A stretch of 64,000 bases of DNA, from assembly GCF_030732225.1 (NCBI RefSeq), contig NZ_CP132230.1, positions 2,111,660 through 2,175,659 on the forward strand, given 5' to 3'. Below, piece after piece: positions 29,693 to 40,811 of the stretch. The first letter of the stretch is position 1. The number at the start of each line of letters is the position of its first letter. The notes beneath the pieces were generated by a model. The model had not been told where the DNA came from and did not search any database. It saw only the letters and a program-made list of their open reading frames with translations. A program made the position numbers and the translations under genes. The stretch is from Streptococcus iniae (lineage in GTDB: Bacteria; Bacillota; Bacilli; Lactobacillales; Streptococcaceae).

Positions 29693-29911
29693 TATAACCT
29701 ATTAATAGTTTACAATTTGTGTAAATTTACAGCATCTAAACACTGATATTACTGAATTTTTTATGTTTACAGTATACTTAATTTAACCTCTAAACGTCAC
29801 AAAAATAATCTACAATCAAACTGTAATTATTGGGTTAAATAGTTTTTTACCATTAAAAATATCACCAGCAAATATGTTAGCCTTACATTTATCAGCCCAA
29901 TAAATCTTATA
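29693..29911. other. AT-rich region with a large inverted repeat, no gene
   Basis: No convincing coding frame is seen. Two features stand out. TTTACAATTTGTGTAAA near 29709 is a near-palindrome. A 60-bp structure at 29781-29840 has perfect 8-bp outer arms (ATTTAACC and GGTTAAAT) and a second inner inverted repeat. This may be a decayed mobile repeat or a small structured RNA. Confidence 0.4.
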
Positions 29912-30019
29912 TCAATAATATTTTTCATCCTTAGGCTTCTTATCCTGATACAAACTGCCACCAATACCACCAAGTATACCAATAAAAATCAAAACTAATA
30001 GTTTTCCTATCTTCTTCAT
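29912..30019 (-). CDS. 35-residue membrane peptide, unknown function
   Basis: The frame starts at an ATG with a well-placed GAAGG ribosome site. It encodes MKKIGKLLVLIFIGILGGIG, then GSLYQDKKPKDEKYY: a basic start, one glycine-rich membrane helix and a charged tail. I do not recognise it. It could be a small membrane protein or the toxin of a type I system; the intact ribosome site and codon-like pattern favour a real gene, but the case is only moderate. Confidence 0.5.
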   Translation of the reverse strand: MKKIGKLLVLIFIGILGGIGGSLYQDKKPKDEKYY

Positions 30020-30246
30020 GTTTTACCTTCTTTCTCAAAATATCTTCTTGTATGACCTTAACCATGGCCAAGCAAACATAGCCTGTTAAGATAATATTTT
30101 TAATCTTAGATATAATATGATTATCTAACACAATCTTATCACTATCATAAAATTACAGCAATAACACTATCAAGCAATTAAATATAAAGGTACTATTTAC
30201 ACTGGCGACATTATTTCTCTCTAAGTGAACCTTTTAAAATAGAATA

Positions 30247-30274
30247 CAAAAAAAGCCTATTAAATAGGCTTTTA
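30247..30274 (-). terminator. Terminator after rpsD
   Basis: The stem AAAGCCTATT/AATAGGCTTT with a 3-nt loop has seven T's on the minus strand. It is about 20 bp past the rpsD stop. Confidence 0.9.
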
Positions 30275-30292
30275 AAGTGTTTAATGTAAGAA

Positions 30293-30904
30293 TTAAAGCA
30301 TTTTGTTGTAGAATTCAACGACAAGTGCTTCGTTGATTTCTGGGTTGATTTCATCACGTTCTGGAAGACGAGTTAATGAACCTTCAAGTTTTTCAGCATC
30401 AAATGATACGAAAGCTGGACGTCCAAGAGTAGCTTCAACAGCTTCAAGGATTGCAGGAACTTTAACTGATTTTTCGCGAACTGAGATTACTTGACCAACT
30501 TCAACGCGGTATGATGGAATATCAACACGTTTTCCGTCAACAAGGATATGACCATGGTTAACGAATTGACGAGCTTGACGACGTGTAGTTGCAAGACCTA
30601 AACGGTAAACAACGTTGTCAAGACGACGTTCTAAAAGAACCATAAAGTTGAAACCAAGAGTTCCTTCTTTAACTTTAGTAGCTTGTACGAACAAGTTACG
30701 GAATTGTTTTTCACCTAAACCGTATGAGAAACGAAGTTTTTGTTTCTCAGCAAGTTGTAAACCGTATTCAGAAAGTTTGCTACGGTTGTTAGGACCGTGT
30801 TGACCAGGTACGTAGTTACGGCGAGCCAATTCTTTACCTGTGCCTGTAAGTGATAAACCTAGGCGACGTGATTGTTTCCATGATGGACCAGTATAACGTG
30901 ACAT
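30293..30904 (-). CDS. rpsD: Ribosomal protein S4
   Basis: This 203-residue primary 16S rRNA-binding protein begins [16 protein letters not shown]. Its S4 RNA-binding domain is at about residues 93-155 ([20 protein letters not shown]). It lacks the zinc cysteines of the C+ form. It is monocistronic with a strong promoter and a leader of about 150 nt. S4 represses its own synthesis through such leaders in Bacillus; whether this leader does is not shown. Confidence 0.98.
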   Translation of the reverse strand: MSRYTGPSWKQSRRLGLSLTGTGKELARRNYVPGQHGPNNRSKLSEYGLQLAEKQKLRFSYGLGEKQFRNLFVQATKVKEGTLGFNFMVLLERRLDNVVYRLGLATTRRQARQFVNHGHILVDGKRVDIPSYRVEVGQVISVREKSVKVPAILEAVEATLGRPAFVSFDAEKLEGSLTRLPERDEINPEINEALVVEFYNKML

Positions 30905-31061
30905 ATTAAATGTCCTCCTCTAAAATAATTGAGGAAATAACCGTTTGAAAAATCCTGATTCGTGCAGGGGGTTTTCGCCTAAACAGCAAAGGTTACTTAA
31001 TCTAAGTTAACCACCTGTTGACGAGCTTCATATTTTTCTGCTGCTATTTCACACAAAGACT

Positions 31062-31090
31062 ATTATAGCATTATTATTTAATAATGTAAA
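31062..31090 (-). promoter_or_regulatory. Promoter of rpsD
   Basis: TTTACA, a 17-bp spacer and TATAAT lie on the minus strand, giving a leader of about 150 nt before rpsD. Confidence 0.75.
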
Positions 31091-31105
31091 TAATAATTAC
31101 TATCA

Positions 31106-31138
31106 AATAAAAAACAAAGAAACAAAATTGTTTCTCTG
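31106..31138 (-). terminator. Terminator after veg
   Basis: The stem CAGAGAAAC/GTTTCTTTG with a 6-nt loop, followed by TTTTTT on the minus strand, ends the gdpP-rplI-dnaB-veg transcript. Confidence 0.8.
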
Positions 31139-31142
31139 ATTT

Positions 31143-31421
31143 TTAATCTTGATTTAGATATCTTATCAATGTTTTTTCAGTTAGAATATCTGAGTATGTA
31201 TAAGATTCAACATATGAATTACTAATTGCTCCTGGCTGATCAGAATGATCATTATACTCGATAATAAATAAGGATGGGTAAACCTCAATAAGGCGACCTA
31301 TCTTATTTTTTTCACGTTTTCGGCCATTTTCTAATGTTAATTCTACCAGTTGACCTTCATGGGATTTGATATCCTCTTTAATTTTTTTCATTTTTGCTAC
31401 GTCTGCAAATGCATCACTCAT
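31143..31421 (-). CDS. veg: Veg family protein
   Basis: The 92-residue protein has the Veg core (IKSHEGQLVELTLENGRKRE then GRLIEVYPSLFIIEY). In Bacillus, Veg is an abundant small protein that influences biofilm matrix genes; the biochemical role is unresolved. It lies 15 bp downstream of dnaB and is the last gene of that operon. The C-terminal extension (YSDILTEKTLIRYLNQD) is part of the same frame. Confidence 0.87.
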   Translation of the reverse strand: MSDAFADVAKMKKIKEDIKSHEGQLVELTLENGRKREKNKIGRLIEVYPSLFIIEYNDHSDQPGAISNSYVESYTYSDILTEKTLIRYLNQD

Positions 31422-31436
31422 CTTTTTCTCCTTTTA

Positions 31437-32795
31437 TCACTCTTCAAATTGAGCTATACTTGAGAATTTGTTGTATTCCTTTTGGAACATTAACTTAACT
31501 GTTCCACGTGCTCCAGAACGGTTTTTTTCAAGTATGACTTCTATCGTATTATCTTCTATTGCTTCTTCTGCTTCTTCGCCTTCTTTTCGATAGTAATCAT
31601 CTCGATAAAGAAATGCTACGATATCAGCATCTTGTTCAATTGACCCAGACTCACGAATATCTGATAAAACAGGGCGTTTGTCTTGTCTTTGTTCCACACC
31701 ACGGGATAACTGACTCAATGCAATAACTGGAACTTTCAATTCCTTAGCTAAAATTTTCAATTGCCTTGAAATATCAGAAACTTCTTGTTGCCTATTCTCA
31801 GGTTTTGTTCCTGTAATCAGCTGTAAATAGTCAATGACAATTAAACCTAAACCATTGTCAACTTCTTGAGACAACTTGCGGGCTCTCGAACGAATTTCAG
31901 TAATTTTAATACCTGGGGTGTCATCAATATAGATGGGTGCTTCTGCTAAGGCACCCTGAGCAATCGTAACATTGTTCCAATCCTGCTCTGTTAACTGACC
32001 AGTTCTCAAACTATGAGAATCGACCATCCCTTCTGCAGCAAGCATCCTGTCAACCAAACTCTCAGCTCCCATTTCAAGTGAGAAAATAGCAACAGCTCTT
32101 TTTTGTTTAGTTCCAACATTTTGAGCGATATTCAAAACAAATGCCGTTTTTCCGACCGCAGGTCGAGCAGCTAAAATAATCAATTGATCTGGGTGTAAAC
32201 CTGTTGTAACCTTATCAAGATCCCTAAAGCCAGTGGGTAAACCTGTAACATCTGACGTTTGTTTAGAACGAGCCTCCAAACTCTCATAATTGACTTTTAA
32301 AACATCTGAAATCTTACGAAAACCACTACGGTTACTATGTTCGTTGATTTCAATTAAAGCTTTCTCTGCACCTGCAATGATGTCATCTGATTCAGAGGCA
32401 CCTTCATAAGCTAGATTTACAGTCTCTGTCAACCTGGAAATAATATCACGCAACATTGCTTTTTCAGCCACAATTTTTGCATAATATTCAGCATTGGCAC
32501 TTGTTGGTACACTGTTTACTAATTCAACAATATAAGCCAAACCACCAATATTTTGCAGATCACCTTGGTCGTCAAGAATGGTTCTTACAGTAGTCGCATC
32601 AATTGCATCATTGCGATCACTTAGTGTAATCATTGCCCGAAAAATAATTTTATGAGAATACTTATAAAAATCGTCTGGACTGATAAATTCTCGAACCGTA
32701 ATCAGCTTATCAGGCGAAATAAATATCGATCCTAAAACAGATTGCTCTGCCAATAAATCCTGAGGTTGAACCCTTAACTCTGGTGCTTCAGACAA
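31437..32795 (-). CDS. dnaB: Replicative DNA helicase
   Basis: This is the hexameric helicase that unwinds the fork (called DnaC in Bacillus). The 452-residue protein has the N-terminal DnaB domain, a Walker A motif AARPAVGKTAF (about residue 208), and the RecA-like core with IVIDYLQLI and DIRESGSIEQDADIV. It lies downstream of rplI in the conserved gdpP-rplI-dnaB order. Confidence 0.98.
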   Translation of the reverse strand: MSEAPELRVQPQDLLAEQSVLGSIFISPDKLITVREFISPDDFYKYSHKIIFRAMITLSDRNDAIDATTVRTILDDQGDLQNIGGLAYIVELVNSVPTSANAEYYAKIVAEKAMLRDIISRLTETVNLAYEGASESDDIIAGAEKALIEINEHSNRSGFRKISDVLKVNYESLEARSKQTSDVTGLPTGFRDLDKVTTGLHPDQLIILAARPAVGKTAFVLNIAQNVGTKQKRAVAIFSLEMGAESLVDRMLAAEGMVDSHSLRTGQLTEQDWNNVTIAQGALAEAPIYIDDTPGIKITEIRSRARKLSQEVDNGLGLIVIDYLQLITGTKPENRQQEVSDISRQLKILAKELKVPVIALSQLSRGVEQRQDKRPVLSDIRESGSIEQDADIVAFLYRDDYYRKEGEEAEEAIEDNTIEVILEKNRSGARGTVKLMFQKEYNKFSSIAQFEE

Positions 32796-32825
32796 TTTTT
32801 ACACCTCCATTTCTTAACATATTAA

Positions 32826-33278
32826 TTAGGCTTCTTCAATTTTTAATTTAATTTCTGCTTTAACTTCTTTATGTAATTTTACTGGAACTTCAATCAAACC
32901 AATTGCACGAATAGGATGGTCTAAAATAATATGTCTCTTATCCACTACAATATTGTATTGTTTTTTTAATTCTTCAGAAATTTTCTTAGCTGTTATTGAG
33001 CCAAAAGTACGTCCATCTGGACCAACTTTTTCGGTAAAGGTAACTAAGGTTTTTTCATCTTCTAAAGAAAGTTTAGTTGCTTTAGCATCTGCTAAAATTT
33101 CCGCTTGTGCTTTTTCTTCAGCCTTTTGTTTTCCTTTTAATTCACCAATTGCTTGATTATTTGCTTCCTTAGCAAGATTTTTCTTCAAAAGAAAGTTTTG
33201 AGCGTAACCTGTTGGTACCTCTTTCACTTCACCTTTTTTACCTTTGCCTTTAACATCTTGTAAAAATATTACTTTCAT
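32826..33278 (-). CDS. rplI: Ribosomal protein L9
   Basis: This 150-residue 50S protein has the conserved N-terminal domain [28 protein letters not shown], a long connecting helix and the C-terminal rRNA-binding domain. Its ATG overlaps the gdpP stop as TAATG, so translation is coupled. Confidence 0.98.
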   Translation of the reverse strand: MKVIFLQDVKGKGKKGEVKEVPTGYAQNFLLKKNLAKEANNQAIGELKGKQKAEEKAQAEILADAKATKLSLEDEKTLVTFTEKVGPDGRTFGSITAKKISEELKKQYNIVVDKRHIILDHPIRAIGLIEVPVKLHKEVKAEIKLKIEEA

Positions 33279-35251
33279 TAATCCACCTCATTTGCTTCTT
33301 TTAATGTTGTTTCAATAGTTTCAATCAACATGGTTTTCACCTGATTAAAATCTTCCCCTTCAATCTGACATGCTGCCTGATTAAAGTGACCTCCTCCACC
33401 AAGTTTTTCCATAATCCTTTGAACATTAATTTTACTTCGACTACGGGCTGAAACCACAATTTTGTTTTGTCTTGTTTTTACTACAGCAAAACTAGCTTCT
33501 GTCCCTGCCATTGATAACATTGTATCAGCAGCCTTACTTGCAATAACATTAGTATAGGAAGAGCCATCTACTCCTGTTGCAACAATCACACTGTCTAAAA
33601 TGCGCTCTCCTCGGAGAATAATCTCATTGATTTTCTTATACTCATCAAAATCTGTCGCTGCAATTTGTTGAATTTCAACACTATCACTTCCTTTATTACG
33701 TAAGTAACTTGCTACGTCAAAGGTACGACTAGTCACGCGTGTTGAAAAATTTTTAGTGTCTAGCATAATTCCAGCCATCAGAATACTGGCTTGAATCTTA
33801 CTAAGTCTTTTCTTATCATTTTGAAACTGAATAAGCTCAGTTACTAATTCAGCAGCACTACTTGCACCACTTTCGATAAAGGTTAAGACAGCATTTTCTG
33901 GGAAATCATCATCACGTCGATGATGATCAACAATAATGACATCTGTGAAAAGATTGTAGAAGTCTTGTGACAAAGTCAAGCTTGTTTTAGAATGATCAAC
34001 CATGACTAATAAAGATTGTGGCGTTACAAGTCTCATTGCTTGATTGACACTAATAAAACGAGTTTTCCCGTCGGCTTGTAGCCGTTCAAGTGCTCGTTCA
34101 ATATCTGCTCCTAAATCTTCTGGATCGTAAACAGCAAAACTATTTTCAATAATATTACTTGCAAAAAATTGCATTCCAACAGCTGAACCTAAAGCATCCA
34201 TATCAAGTTTTCGATGTCCCATGACAAAGACATTGTCAACCGTTTTGATACGGTCTGAGATTGCTGTCATCATTGCTCTTGTTCGAGTTCTTGAACGTTT
34301 TACAGTCGAAACTGATCCACCTCCAAAATAAATTGGCATTTTACTGTCATCATTTTCACGAATAACAATTTGGTCACCCCCACGAACAAGTGCAATATTG
34401 AGATTTTCCAGTGCAACTTGTCCAATTTCATTGTGGTTGTTTTGCCCAAAAGAAATCCCCATACTTAGCGTTAAGCGCAATTGCTTTTCAGAAGCTTCTT
34501 TTCGGAAAACTTCAAGGATGGCAAATTTATCATCCATTAACTCTTTTAAATTATGGTAATCTGTAAAGAAGTAGTAACGATCCATGTTGACACGCCTGTA
34601 AAAAATGTGTCGTTTTTCCATGAAATCTGCAATAAAATTTGCCACAAAACTGTTAATCTTAGAAATATCTGCATCCGTTAAATTATCCGTTATTTCATCA
34701 TAATTATCAATTGAAATAACACCAACAACAGGGCGTAACATGCTAGCATCTATGGTCTGTCTATTTCCAATAAAGGCATCAAAGAAATAAAAAATTCCTG
34801 ATGTATCGTCAAGATAAGATGTATAGCGATTTCCCAAGACTTCAAAAGTTTGAGAAATATTACCTTTACGCTTTTCAATTAGAATATCTCTGATAAGTGC
34901 ATCTTCTAACACTCCAGCTTCATTAGTAAATATTAATTCTGCATATGGATTATACCATTCAACCGTATTGGTTTCAGTATCAAATTGAATAACACCAACT
35001 GGCATTTTATCTAAAAGTGTCTTTAGATTACCCTCAGTTTTTTCATTCAATAATTCAATATGGTCCATACCAGATAGTTCATAAACCTCTTTTTGATACC
35101 AGAGAAGGGCAATTACAAATAAAAGTACAAGAAAAATAGCTGATATAATCAACGTTTTTGATTGCATGATACTAACACATAGAGCTAGTAACCCAAATAA
35201 AATTAAACCCATCATTATTAAATGAATGGTTTCAAAACGAAATCTTTTCAT
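33278..35251 (-). CDS. gdpP: Cyclic-di-AMP phosphodiesterase GdpP
   Basis: GdpP hydrolyses c-di-AMP to pApA and so affects wall homeostasis, osmotic balance and beta-lactam tolerance. The 657-residue protein has two N-terminal membrane helices (about residues 10-52), a PAS domain and a degenerate GGDEF domain. DHH ([30 protein letters not shown]) and DHHA1 ([10 protein letters not shown]) domains follow. All catalytic metal-site residues are visible. It is the first gene of its operon. Confidence 0.97.
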   Translation of the reverse strand: MKRFRFETIHLIMMGLILFGLLALCVSIMQSKTLIISAIFLVLLFVIALLWYQKEVYELSGMDHIELLNEKTEGNLKTLLDKMPVGVIQFDTETNTVEWYNPYAELIFTNEAGVLEDALIRDILIEKRKGNISQTFEVLGNRYTSYLDDTSGIFYFFDAFIGNRQTIDASMLRPVVGVISIDNYDEITDNLTDADISKINSFVANFIADFMEKRHIFYRRVNMDRYYFFTDYHNLKELMDDKFAILEVFRKEASEKQLRLTLSMGISFGQNNHNEIGQVALENLNIALVRGGDQIVIRENDDSKMPIYFGGGSVSTVKRSRTRTRAMMTAISDRIKTVDNVFVMGHRKLDMDALGSAVGMQFFASNIIENSFAVYDPEDLGADIERALERLQADGKTRFISVNQAMRLVTPQSLLVMVDHSKTSLTLSQDFYNLFTDVIIVDHHRRDDDFPENAVLTFIESGASSAAELVTELIQFQNDKKRLSKIQASILMAGIMLDTKNFSTRVTSRTFDVASYLRNKGSDSVEIQQIAATDFDEYKKINEIILRGERILDSVIVATGVDGSSYTNVIASKAADTMLSMAGTEASFAVVKTRQNKIVVSARSRSKINVQRIMEKLGGGGHFNQAACQIEGEDFNQVKTMLIETIETTLKEANEVD

Positions 35252-35272
35252 CCTTTAACCTCTTAAGCAATA

Positions 35273-35301
35273 ATTATACCATAAAACAGCCCTGAAATAC
35301 A
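35273..35301 (-). promoter_or_regulatory. Promoter of the gdpP operon, inside the mnmG terminator stem
   Basis: TGTATT, a 17-bp spacer and TATAAT (with TGG before the -10) lie on the minus strand. The -35 and most of the spacer are within the hairpin at 35281-35308. Confidence 0.6.
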
Positions 35302-35308
35302 GAGCTGT
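35281..35308 (-). terminator. Terminator after mnmG
   Basis: The stem ACAGCTCTG/CAGGGCTGT, with G-U pairs, is followed by TTTTA on the minus strand. It overlaps the gdpP promoter. Confidence 0.6.
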
Positions 35309-35341
35309 GTGAGTCTATAGAGGTTACAATTTCATGACTGA

Positions 35342-37240
35342 TTATGACCTGCGACGAGCCTTGCCATTACCTTCAAGATAAACCATCAAAATTGAGATAT
35401 CTGCAGGATTTACCCCTGAAATTCGGCTGGCTTGCCCAATGGTTTCTGGTTGAATTTTCTTAAATTTTTGTCTCGCTTCCGTCGCAATGGAGTCAATAGC
35501 ATCCCAATCAATCGTTTTTGGAATGCGTTTTTCTTCCATTCGCTTCATTTTAGCTACTTGATCAAGAGCCTTATTGATATATCCTTCATACTTAATTTCT
35601 GTTTCCAACAATTCAATCACCTTTGAATCAAGGTTTTCTGCTGCAGGTCCCACAAATGAAATTGCTGTTTTATAATCAATTTCTGGGCGACGCATAAATT
35701 CTTTAGCCGTCATTGCATCAGTTAATGCTTTAAACCCAAGAGATTGCACACGCTCATTTGTCTCTTTAACAGGTTTTAATTTGATACTATCAAGACGTTT
35801 TAATTCATTTTCAAATTGATTTTTCTTAATTTGGAACAGCTGCCAACGATCATCCTCAACTAAGCCAATTTCACGACCAATTTCGGTCAGCCTCATATCA
35901 GCATTATCATGTCGTAAAATAAGTCTGTATTCTGCACGTGATGTTAACAAACGATATGGTTCTAAAGTTCCTTTTGTTACCAAATCATCAATCATAACAC
36001 CAATGTAAGCATCGCTACGATCTAAAATAAGTTCTGGTTTTTCTTGAACCTTTAAAGCAGCATTAATACCAGCAATAAGCCCCTGACCTGCGGCTTCTTC
36101 ATAGCCCGAAGTACCATTCGTTTGACCTGCTGTAAAGAGTCCTGAAATCATTTTTGTTTCCAGAGTTGCACGTAATTGATGTGGCAAAACAATATCGTAT
36201 TCGATAGCATAGCCTGTACGCATCATCTCAGCATTTTCCAAACCTTTAATAGAGTGAAGTAACTCTTTTTGAACATCCTCGGGTAAACTTGTTGATAAGC
36301 CTTGAACGTAAACCTCTTCAGTATTGCGACCTTCTGGTTCTAAAAACAATTGATGTCTTTCTTTATCAGCAAAGCGAACAATCTTGTCCTCAATTGATGG
36401 ACAATAACGAGGACCAACTCCTTTTACAATACCAGAAAACATCGGAGCTCTATAAAGATTCTTGTTAATAATGTCATGACTCTCATGATTCGTGTAAGTT
36501 AACCAACAAGGAACCTGATCTTGTAAATAATCGTCGTCTTTAGACATGTATGAAAAATGATTAGGTCTCTCGTCTCCCGGCTGAATCTCAGTTTCATCAT
36601 AGTTAATTGACGATGCCTTTACACGAGGCGGGGTTCCAGTTTTAAAACGCCCAATTTCTAAACCATGTTTTTTTAGATTATCTGCCAACGTAATAGATGC
36701 TAAACTATTATTTGGCCCCGCCGAATACTTCAATTCCCCTAAAATGATCTCACCGCGAAGAGCCGTTCCAGTTGTAATAACGACTGCTTTTGATGAAAAT
36801 TTTTGCCCTGTAGCTGTTAACACACCAACAACTTTACCATCTTCTATCAAAACATCATCTATCATTGCTTGGCGTAAAGTCAAGTTTTCTTGTTTTTCAA
36901 CAGTATGCTTCATTTCCTGAGCATAAAGTGACTTGTCAGCTTGAGCACGCAAGGCTCTAACAGCTGGCCCCTTACCTGTATTAAGCATTTTCATCTGGAT
37001 ATAGGTTTTATCAATATTTTTGCCCATTTCCCCACCAAGAGCGTCGATCTCACGAACAACAATTCCCTTAGCAGAACCTCCAATTGAAGGATTACATGGC
37101 ATAAAAGCAAGCATATCCATATTAATCGTTGCAAGTAAGGTTTTACAGCCCATACGACTTGCAGCTAAACTTGCTTCAACTCCAGCATGCCCAGCTCCAA
37201 CAACGATAACATCGTAAGCCTCAGTGAAATTATGAATCAT
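35342..37240 (-). CDS. mnmG: tRNA uridine-5-carboxymethylaminomethyl(34) synthesis protein MnmG
   Basis: With MnmE it modifies U34 of tRNAs reading NNA/NNG codons. The 632-residue protein has the N-terminal FAD-binding motif [25 protein letters not shown], a GGSAKG signature near residue 54 and the C-terminal GidA helical domain. It lies 24 bp downstream of a NUDIX gene. mnmA, another gene for the same wobble uridine, lies upstream on the same strand. Confidence 0.98.
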   Translation of the reverse strand: MIHNFTEAYDVIVVGAGHAGVEASLAASRMGCKTLLATINMDMLAFMPCNPSIGGSAKGIVVREIDALGGEMGKNIDKTYIQMKMLNTGKGPAVRALRAQADKSLYAQEMKHTVEKQENLTLRQAMIDDVLIEDGKVVGVLTATGQKFSSKAVVITTGTALRGEIILGELKYSAGPNNSLASITLADNLKKHGLEIGRFKTGTPPRVKASSINYDETEIQPGDERPNHFSYMSKDDDYLQDQVPCWLTYTNHESHDIINKNLYRAPMFSGIVKGVGPRYCPSIEDKIVRFADKERHQLFLEPEGRNTEEVYVQGLSTSLPEDVQKELLHSIKGLENAEMMRTGYAIEYDIVLPHQLRATLETKMISGLFTAGQTNGTSGYEEAAGQGLIAGINAALKVQEKPELILDRSDAYIGVMIDDLVTKGTLEPYRLLTSRAEYRLILRHDNADMRLTEIGREIGLVEDDRWQLFQIKKNQFENELKRLDSIKLKPVKETNERVQSLGFKALTDAMTAKEFMRRPEIDYKTAISFVGPAAENLDSKVIELLETEIKYEGYINKALDQVAKMKRMEEKRIPKTIDWDAIDSIATEARQKFKKIQPETIGQASRISGVNPADISILMVYLEGNGKARRRS

Positions 37241-37264
37241 TCTCTTCTTCCTCTTTTTTATATC

Positions 37265-37723
37265 TTATTTATTAACAATATGAACAAGATGACCTGGCCA
37301 ATTGAGAATTCCTGTTTGTAAACATTCAGGCACGAGATTAATCTTAGTCAACTGATCCAAATCAACCCACTCACAAGCCTGCAATCTTCCATTTTCAACC
37401 ATTTCGAGTCTTGGTTCGGACAAAAGTTTTACAAAATAATGAAATTCAATATTATGCCAAAATTGCTGTCCCGAACAGAAATGGTTCTCAATAACAAATG
37501 CAAGTTCACCAACTTCAATTTCAGCTCCAATTTCCTCAAACGTTTCACGTGAAACAGTATCTATAGTCTTTTCACCAATTAAGCTAGCACCACCAATTGT
37601 ATAATAACATTCCCTGTCATCTTTTGTAAGAAGAATCTGATTATTTTTTATTATCAATGCACTAGCTCTTAAGCTAAAAGTTTGGTTATTTTGAGTGTGT
37701 CTAAAATCTCCTGATAATACCAT
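37265..37723 (-). CDS. NUDIX hydrolase
   Basis: The 152-residue protein has a Nudix box GASLIGEKTIDTVSRETFEE then IGAE, with small differences from the consensus at the last positions. The substrate is unknown. I use the ATG at 37723, which follows TGAGG at the right distance; a longer start 12 nt upstream is less likely. It is transcribed with mnmG from a promoter at 37832-37859. A parS-like site lies inside the gene, over the Nudix-box codons. Confidence 0.82.
   Translation of the reverse strand: MVLSGDFRHTQNNQTFSLRASALIIKNNQILLTKDDRECYYTIGGASLIGEKTIDTVSRETFEEIGAEIEVGELAFVIENHFCSGQQFWHNIEFHYFVKLLSEPRLEMVENGRLQACEWVDLDQLTKINLVPECLQTGILNWPGHLVHIVNK
37541..37556. promoter_or_regulatory. parS-like site 2 (inside the NUDIX gene)
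   Basis: CGTTTCACGTGAAACA matches the parS consensus at 15 of 16 positions, including the full 14-bp core. Confidence 0.75.
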
Positions 37724-37764
37724 TAAAAACCTCATTAATCATCGAAAAAATAGCCAAAACTCTC

Positions 37765-37799
37765 GAAAATTGCAAGTCAAAAAGACCTACAATTTCCAT
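37765..37799 (-). other. Leader hairpin upstream of the NUDIX-mnmG genes
   Basis: The minus strand can form a stem of about 13 bp (GAAATTGTAGGTC with GACTTGCAATTTTC, some G-U pairs) with a T-rich loop. No T run follows, so it is not a terminator. Its role is unknown. Confidence 0.4.
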
Positions 37800-37831
37800 G
37801 AGCTTTGACCATCATCGTTATTGTTGTATTC

Positions 37832-37859
37832 ATTTTATCAAATAGTGATTTTTTGTCAA
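37832..37859 (-). promoter_or_regulatory. Promoter of the NUDIX-mnmG operon
   Basis: TTGACA, a 16-bp spacer and TAAAAT lie on the minus strand about 105 nt upstream of the NUDIX start. Confidence 0.7.
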
Positions 37860-37917
37860 TGAAGAACTTCTAAATCATTGTCAATTTTTTTACAAACTTG
37901 TAAACATGCCTGTAAAC

Positions 37918-39109
<1,192 letters not shown>

Positions 39110-39137
39110 ATTTTGAAGCGCTAATTACGCAAAGACT

Positions 39138-39166
39138 ATTATAACAGTAATTGATACTATTTCCAA
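39138..39166 (-). promoter_or_regulatory. Promoter of mnmA
   Basis: TTGGAA, a 17-bp spacer and TATAAT (preceded by TGT) lie on the minus strand. The leader is about 90 nt. Confidence 0.75.
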
Positions 39167-39208
39167 GATTTCTACTTGATTAAATATAGAAATTATTTTT
39201 CATTCTGA

Positions 39209-39214
39209 TATAAT
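39209..39214 (+). promoter_or_regulatory. Extended -10 promoter of sdaAB
   Basis: TGATATAAT lies about 30 nt before the sdaAB ATG; the -35 is weak. Confidence 0.55.
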
Positions 39215-39245
39215 GAAGTTAAAGTATAAAGATATCGGAGTTCAT

Positions 39246-39917
39246 ATGAAAACACAAAAATTTCAATCCGTTTTTGATATTATAGGACCAGTTATGATTG
39301 GCCCATCAAGTAGTCATACTGCTGGCGCTGTCAGAATTGGAAAGGTTGTTCATTCTATCTTTGGTCAAATCCCAGATCAAGTAACCTTTCATCTTTATAA
39401 TTCATTTGCCAAGACCTACCAAGGACACGGAACTGATAAAGCTTTAGTAGCTGGTATTATGGGAATGGACACTGACAATCCTGAAATCAAAAATTCCTTA
39501 GAGATTGCTCACCAAAAAGGAATAAAAATCTATTGGGAAATTTTAAAGGATAGTAATGCTCCACATCCAAACACTGTCAAGATTACAGTCAAGAAGGAAG
39601 ATAAAGTAATGAGTATTACTGGAGTTTCTATTGGTGGAGGAAATATTCAAGTAACAGAACTTAATGGTTTTTCAGTCTCCCTATCAATGAATACACCAAC
39701 CATTATTATTGTACATCAAGATATCCCAGGCATGATTGCTAAAGTAACAGATATCCTTTCAGAATACAATATCAATATTGCTCAAATGAACGTTACTCGT
39801 GAATGTGCTGGTGAAAAAGCTATCATGATTATTGAAGTTGACAGCAGAGATTGTCAAGAAGCTGTCAATCGGATTGAGAGCATCCCTCACTTATTCAACG
39901 TCAACTTCTTTGACTAG
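39246..39917 (+). CDS. sdaAB: L-serine dehydratase, beta subunit
   Basis: This is the beta subunit of the iron-sulfur L-serine dehydratase, which converts serine to pyruvate and ammonia. The 223-residue protein starts MKTQKFQSVFDIIGPVMIGP and has the SSSHTAGAVRIG segment. A C-terminal ACT domain (TIIIVHQDIPGMIAKVTDIL) follows. I chose the ATG at 39246 behind CGGAG; the longer frame upstream has no ribosome site. sdaAA follows 11 bp later. Confidence 0.95.
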   Translation: MKTQKFQSVFDIIGPVMIGPSSSHTAGAVRIGKVVHSIFGQIPDQVTFHLYNSFAKTYQGHGTDKALVAGIMGMDTDNPEIKNSLEIAHQKGIKIYWEILKDSNAPHPNTVKITVKKEDKVMSITGVSIGGGNIQVTELNGFSVSLSMNTPTIIIVHQDIPGMIAKVTDILSEYNINIAQMNVTRECAGEKAIMIIEVDSRDCQEAVNRIESIPHLFNVNFFD

Positions 39918-39928
39918 AAAGAGAATTT

Positions 39929-40801
39929 ATGTTTTTTACAATTGAAGAACTTGTCAAACAAGCCCATGACAATTACAATGATAATGTAGCTGAGTTGATG
40001 ATTGCAACTGAAATCGAAATGACTGGTAGAACACGTGAAGAAATTATTTCTATAATGCAACGTAATTTACAGGTTATGAAAGAATCAGTTGTCAATGGAC
40101 TAAGCCCTTCAAAATCTATCAGTGGACTCACCGGTGGTGATGCTTTAAAAATGGATAATTATATAAAAACTGGTAAGACATTAGCAGATAAAACAATTTT
40201 AACTGCCGTTCGAAATGCAATGGCTGTTAACGAATTAAATGCAAAAATGGGCTTAGTATGCGCAACACCAACTGCTGGAAGTGCCGGCTGTTTACCATCC
40301 GTTTTAGCAACAGCCATTGATAAATTACAATTGAAAGAAGAAGACCAAATTGACTTTCTCTTTACAGCAGGAGCCTTTGGTTTAGTAATAGGAAATAACG
40401 CTTCTATTTCTGGTGCTGAGGGAGGCTGTCAAGCTGAAGTTGGCTCTGCATCAGCAATGAGTGCTGCTGCACTTGTAAAGGCTGCTGGAGGAACTGCATA
40501 TCAAGCTAGCCAAGCTGTCGCCTTTGTCATTAAAAATATGTTAGGATTGATTTGTGATCCAGTTGCTGGTCTAGTTGAAGTTCCCTGTGTCAAAAGAAAT
40601 GCCCTAGGCTCAAGTTTTGCAATTGTAGCAGCTGATATGGCCCTTGCTGGAATCAAATCACAAATTCCAGTTGACGAAGTTATTGATGCAATGTATCAAG
40701 TTGGTTCTGCTCTTCCAACAGCTTTTCGTGAAACTGCTGAAGGTGGATTAGCAGCAACACCGACTGGACGTCAATATAGTAAAGATATATTCGGAGAATA
40801 A
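39929..40801 (+). CDS. sdaAA: L-serine dehydratase, alpha subunit
   Basis: This 290-residue catalytic subunit has the cysteines expected to hold the 4Fe-4S cluster (CATPTAGSAGCLPS, EGGCQAEVGSASAMS, CDPVAGLVEVPCVKRN). It is encoded directly after sdaAB and 10 bp before a HAD phosphatase, so all three are probably one transcript. Confidence 0.96.
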   Translation: MFFTIEELVKQAHDNYNDNVAELMIATEIEMTGRTREEIISIMQRNLQVMKESVVNGLSPSKSISGLTGGDALKMDNYIKTGKTLADKTILTAVRNAMAVNELNAKMGLVCATPTAGSAGCLPSVLATAIDKLQLKEEDQIDFLFTAGAFGLVIGNNASISGAEGGCQAEVGSASAMSAAALVKAAGGTAYQASQAVAFVIKNMLGLICDPVAGLVEVPCVKRNALGSSFAIVAADMALAGIKSQIPVDEVIDAMYQVGSALPTAFRETAEGGLAATPTGRQYSKDIFGE

Positions 40802-40811
40802 TACAAGAATC

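Noticed and set aside
29940..30131. 63-residue minus-strand frame with many Trp/Tyr at its end
   Set aside because: It overlaps the better supported 35-residue peptide in another frame, lacks a ribosome site and has unnatural composition.
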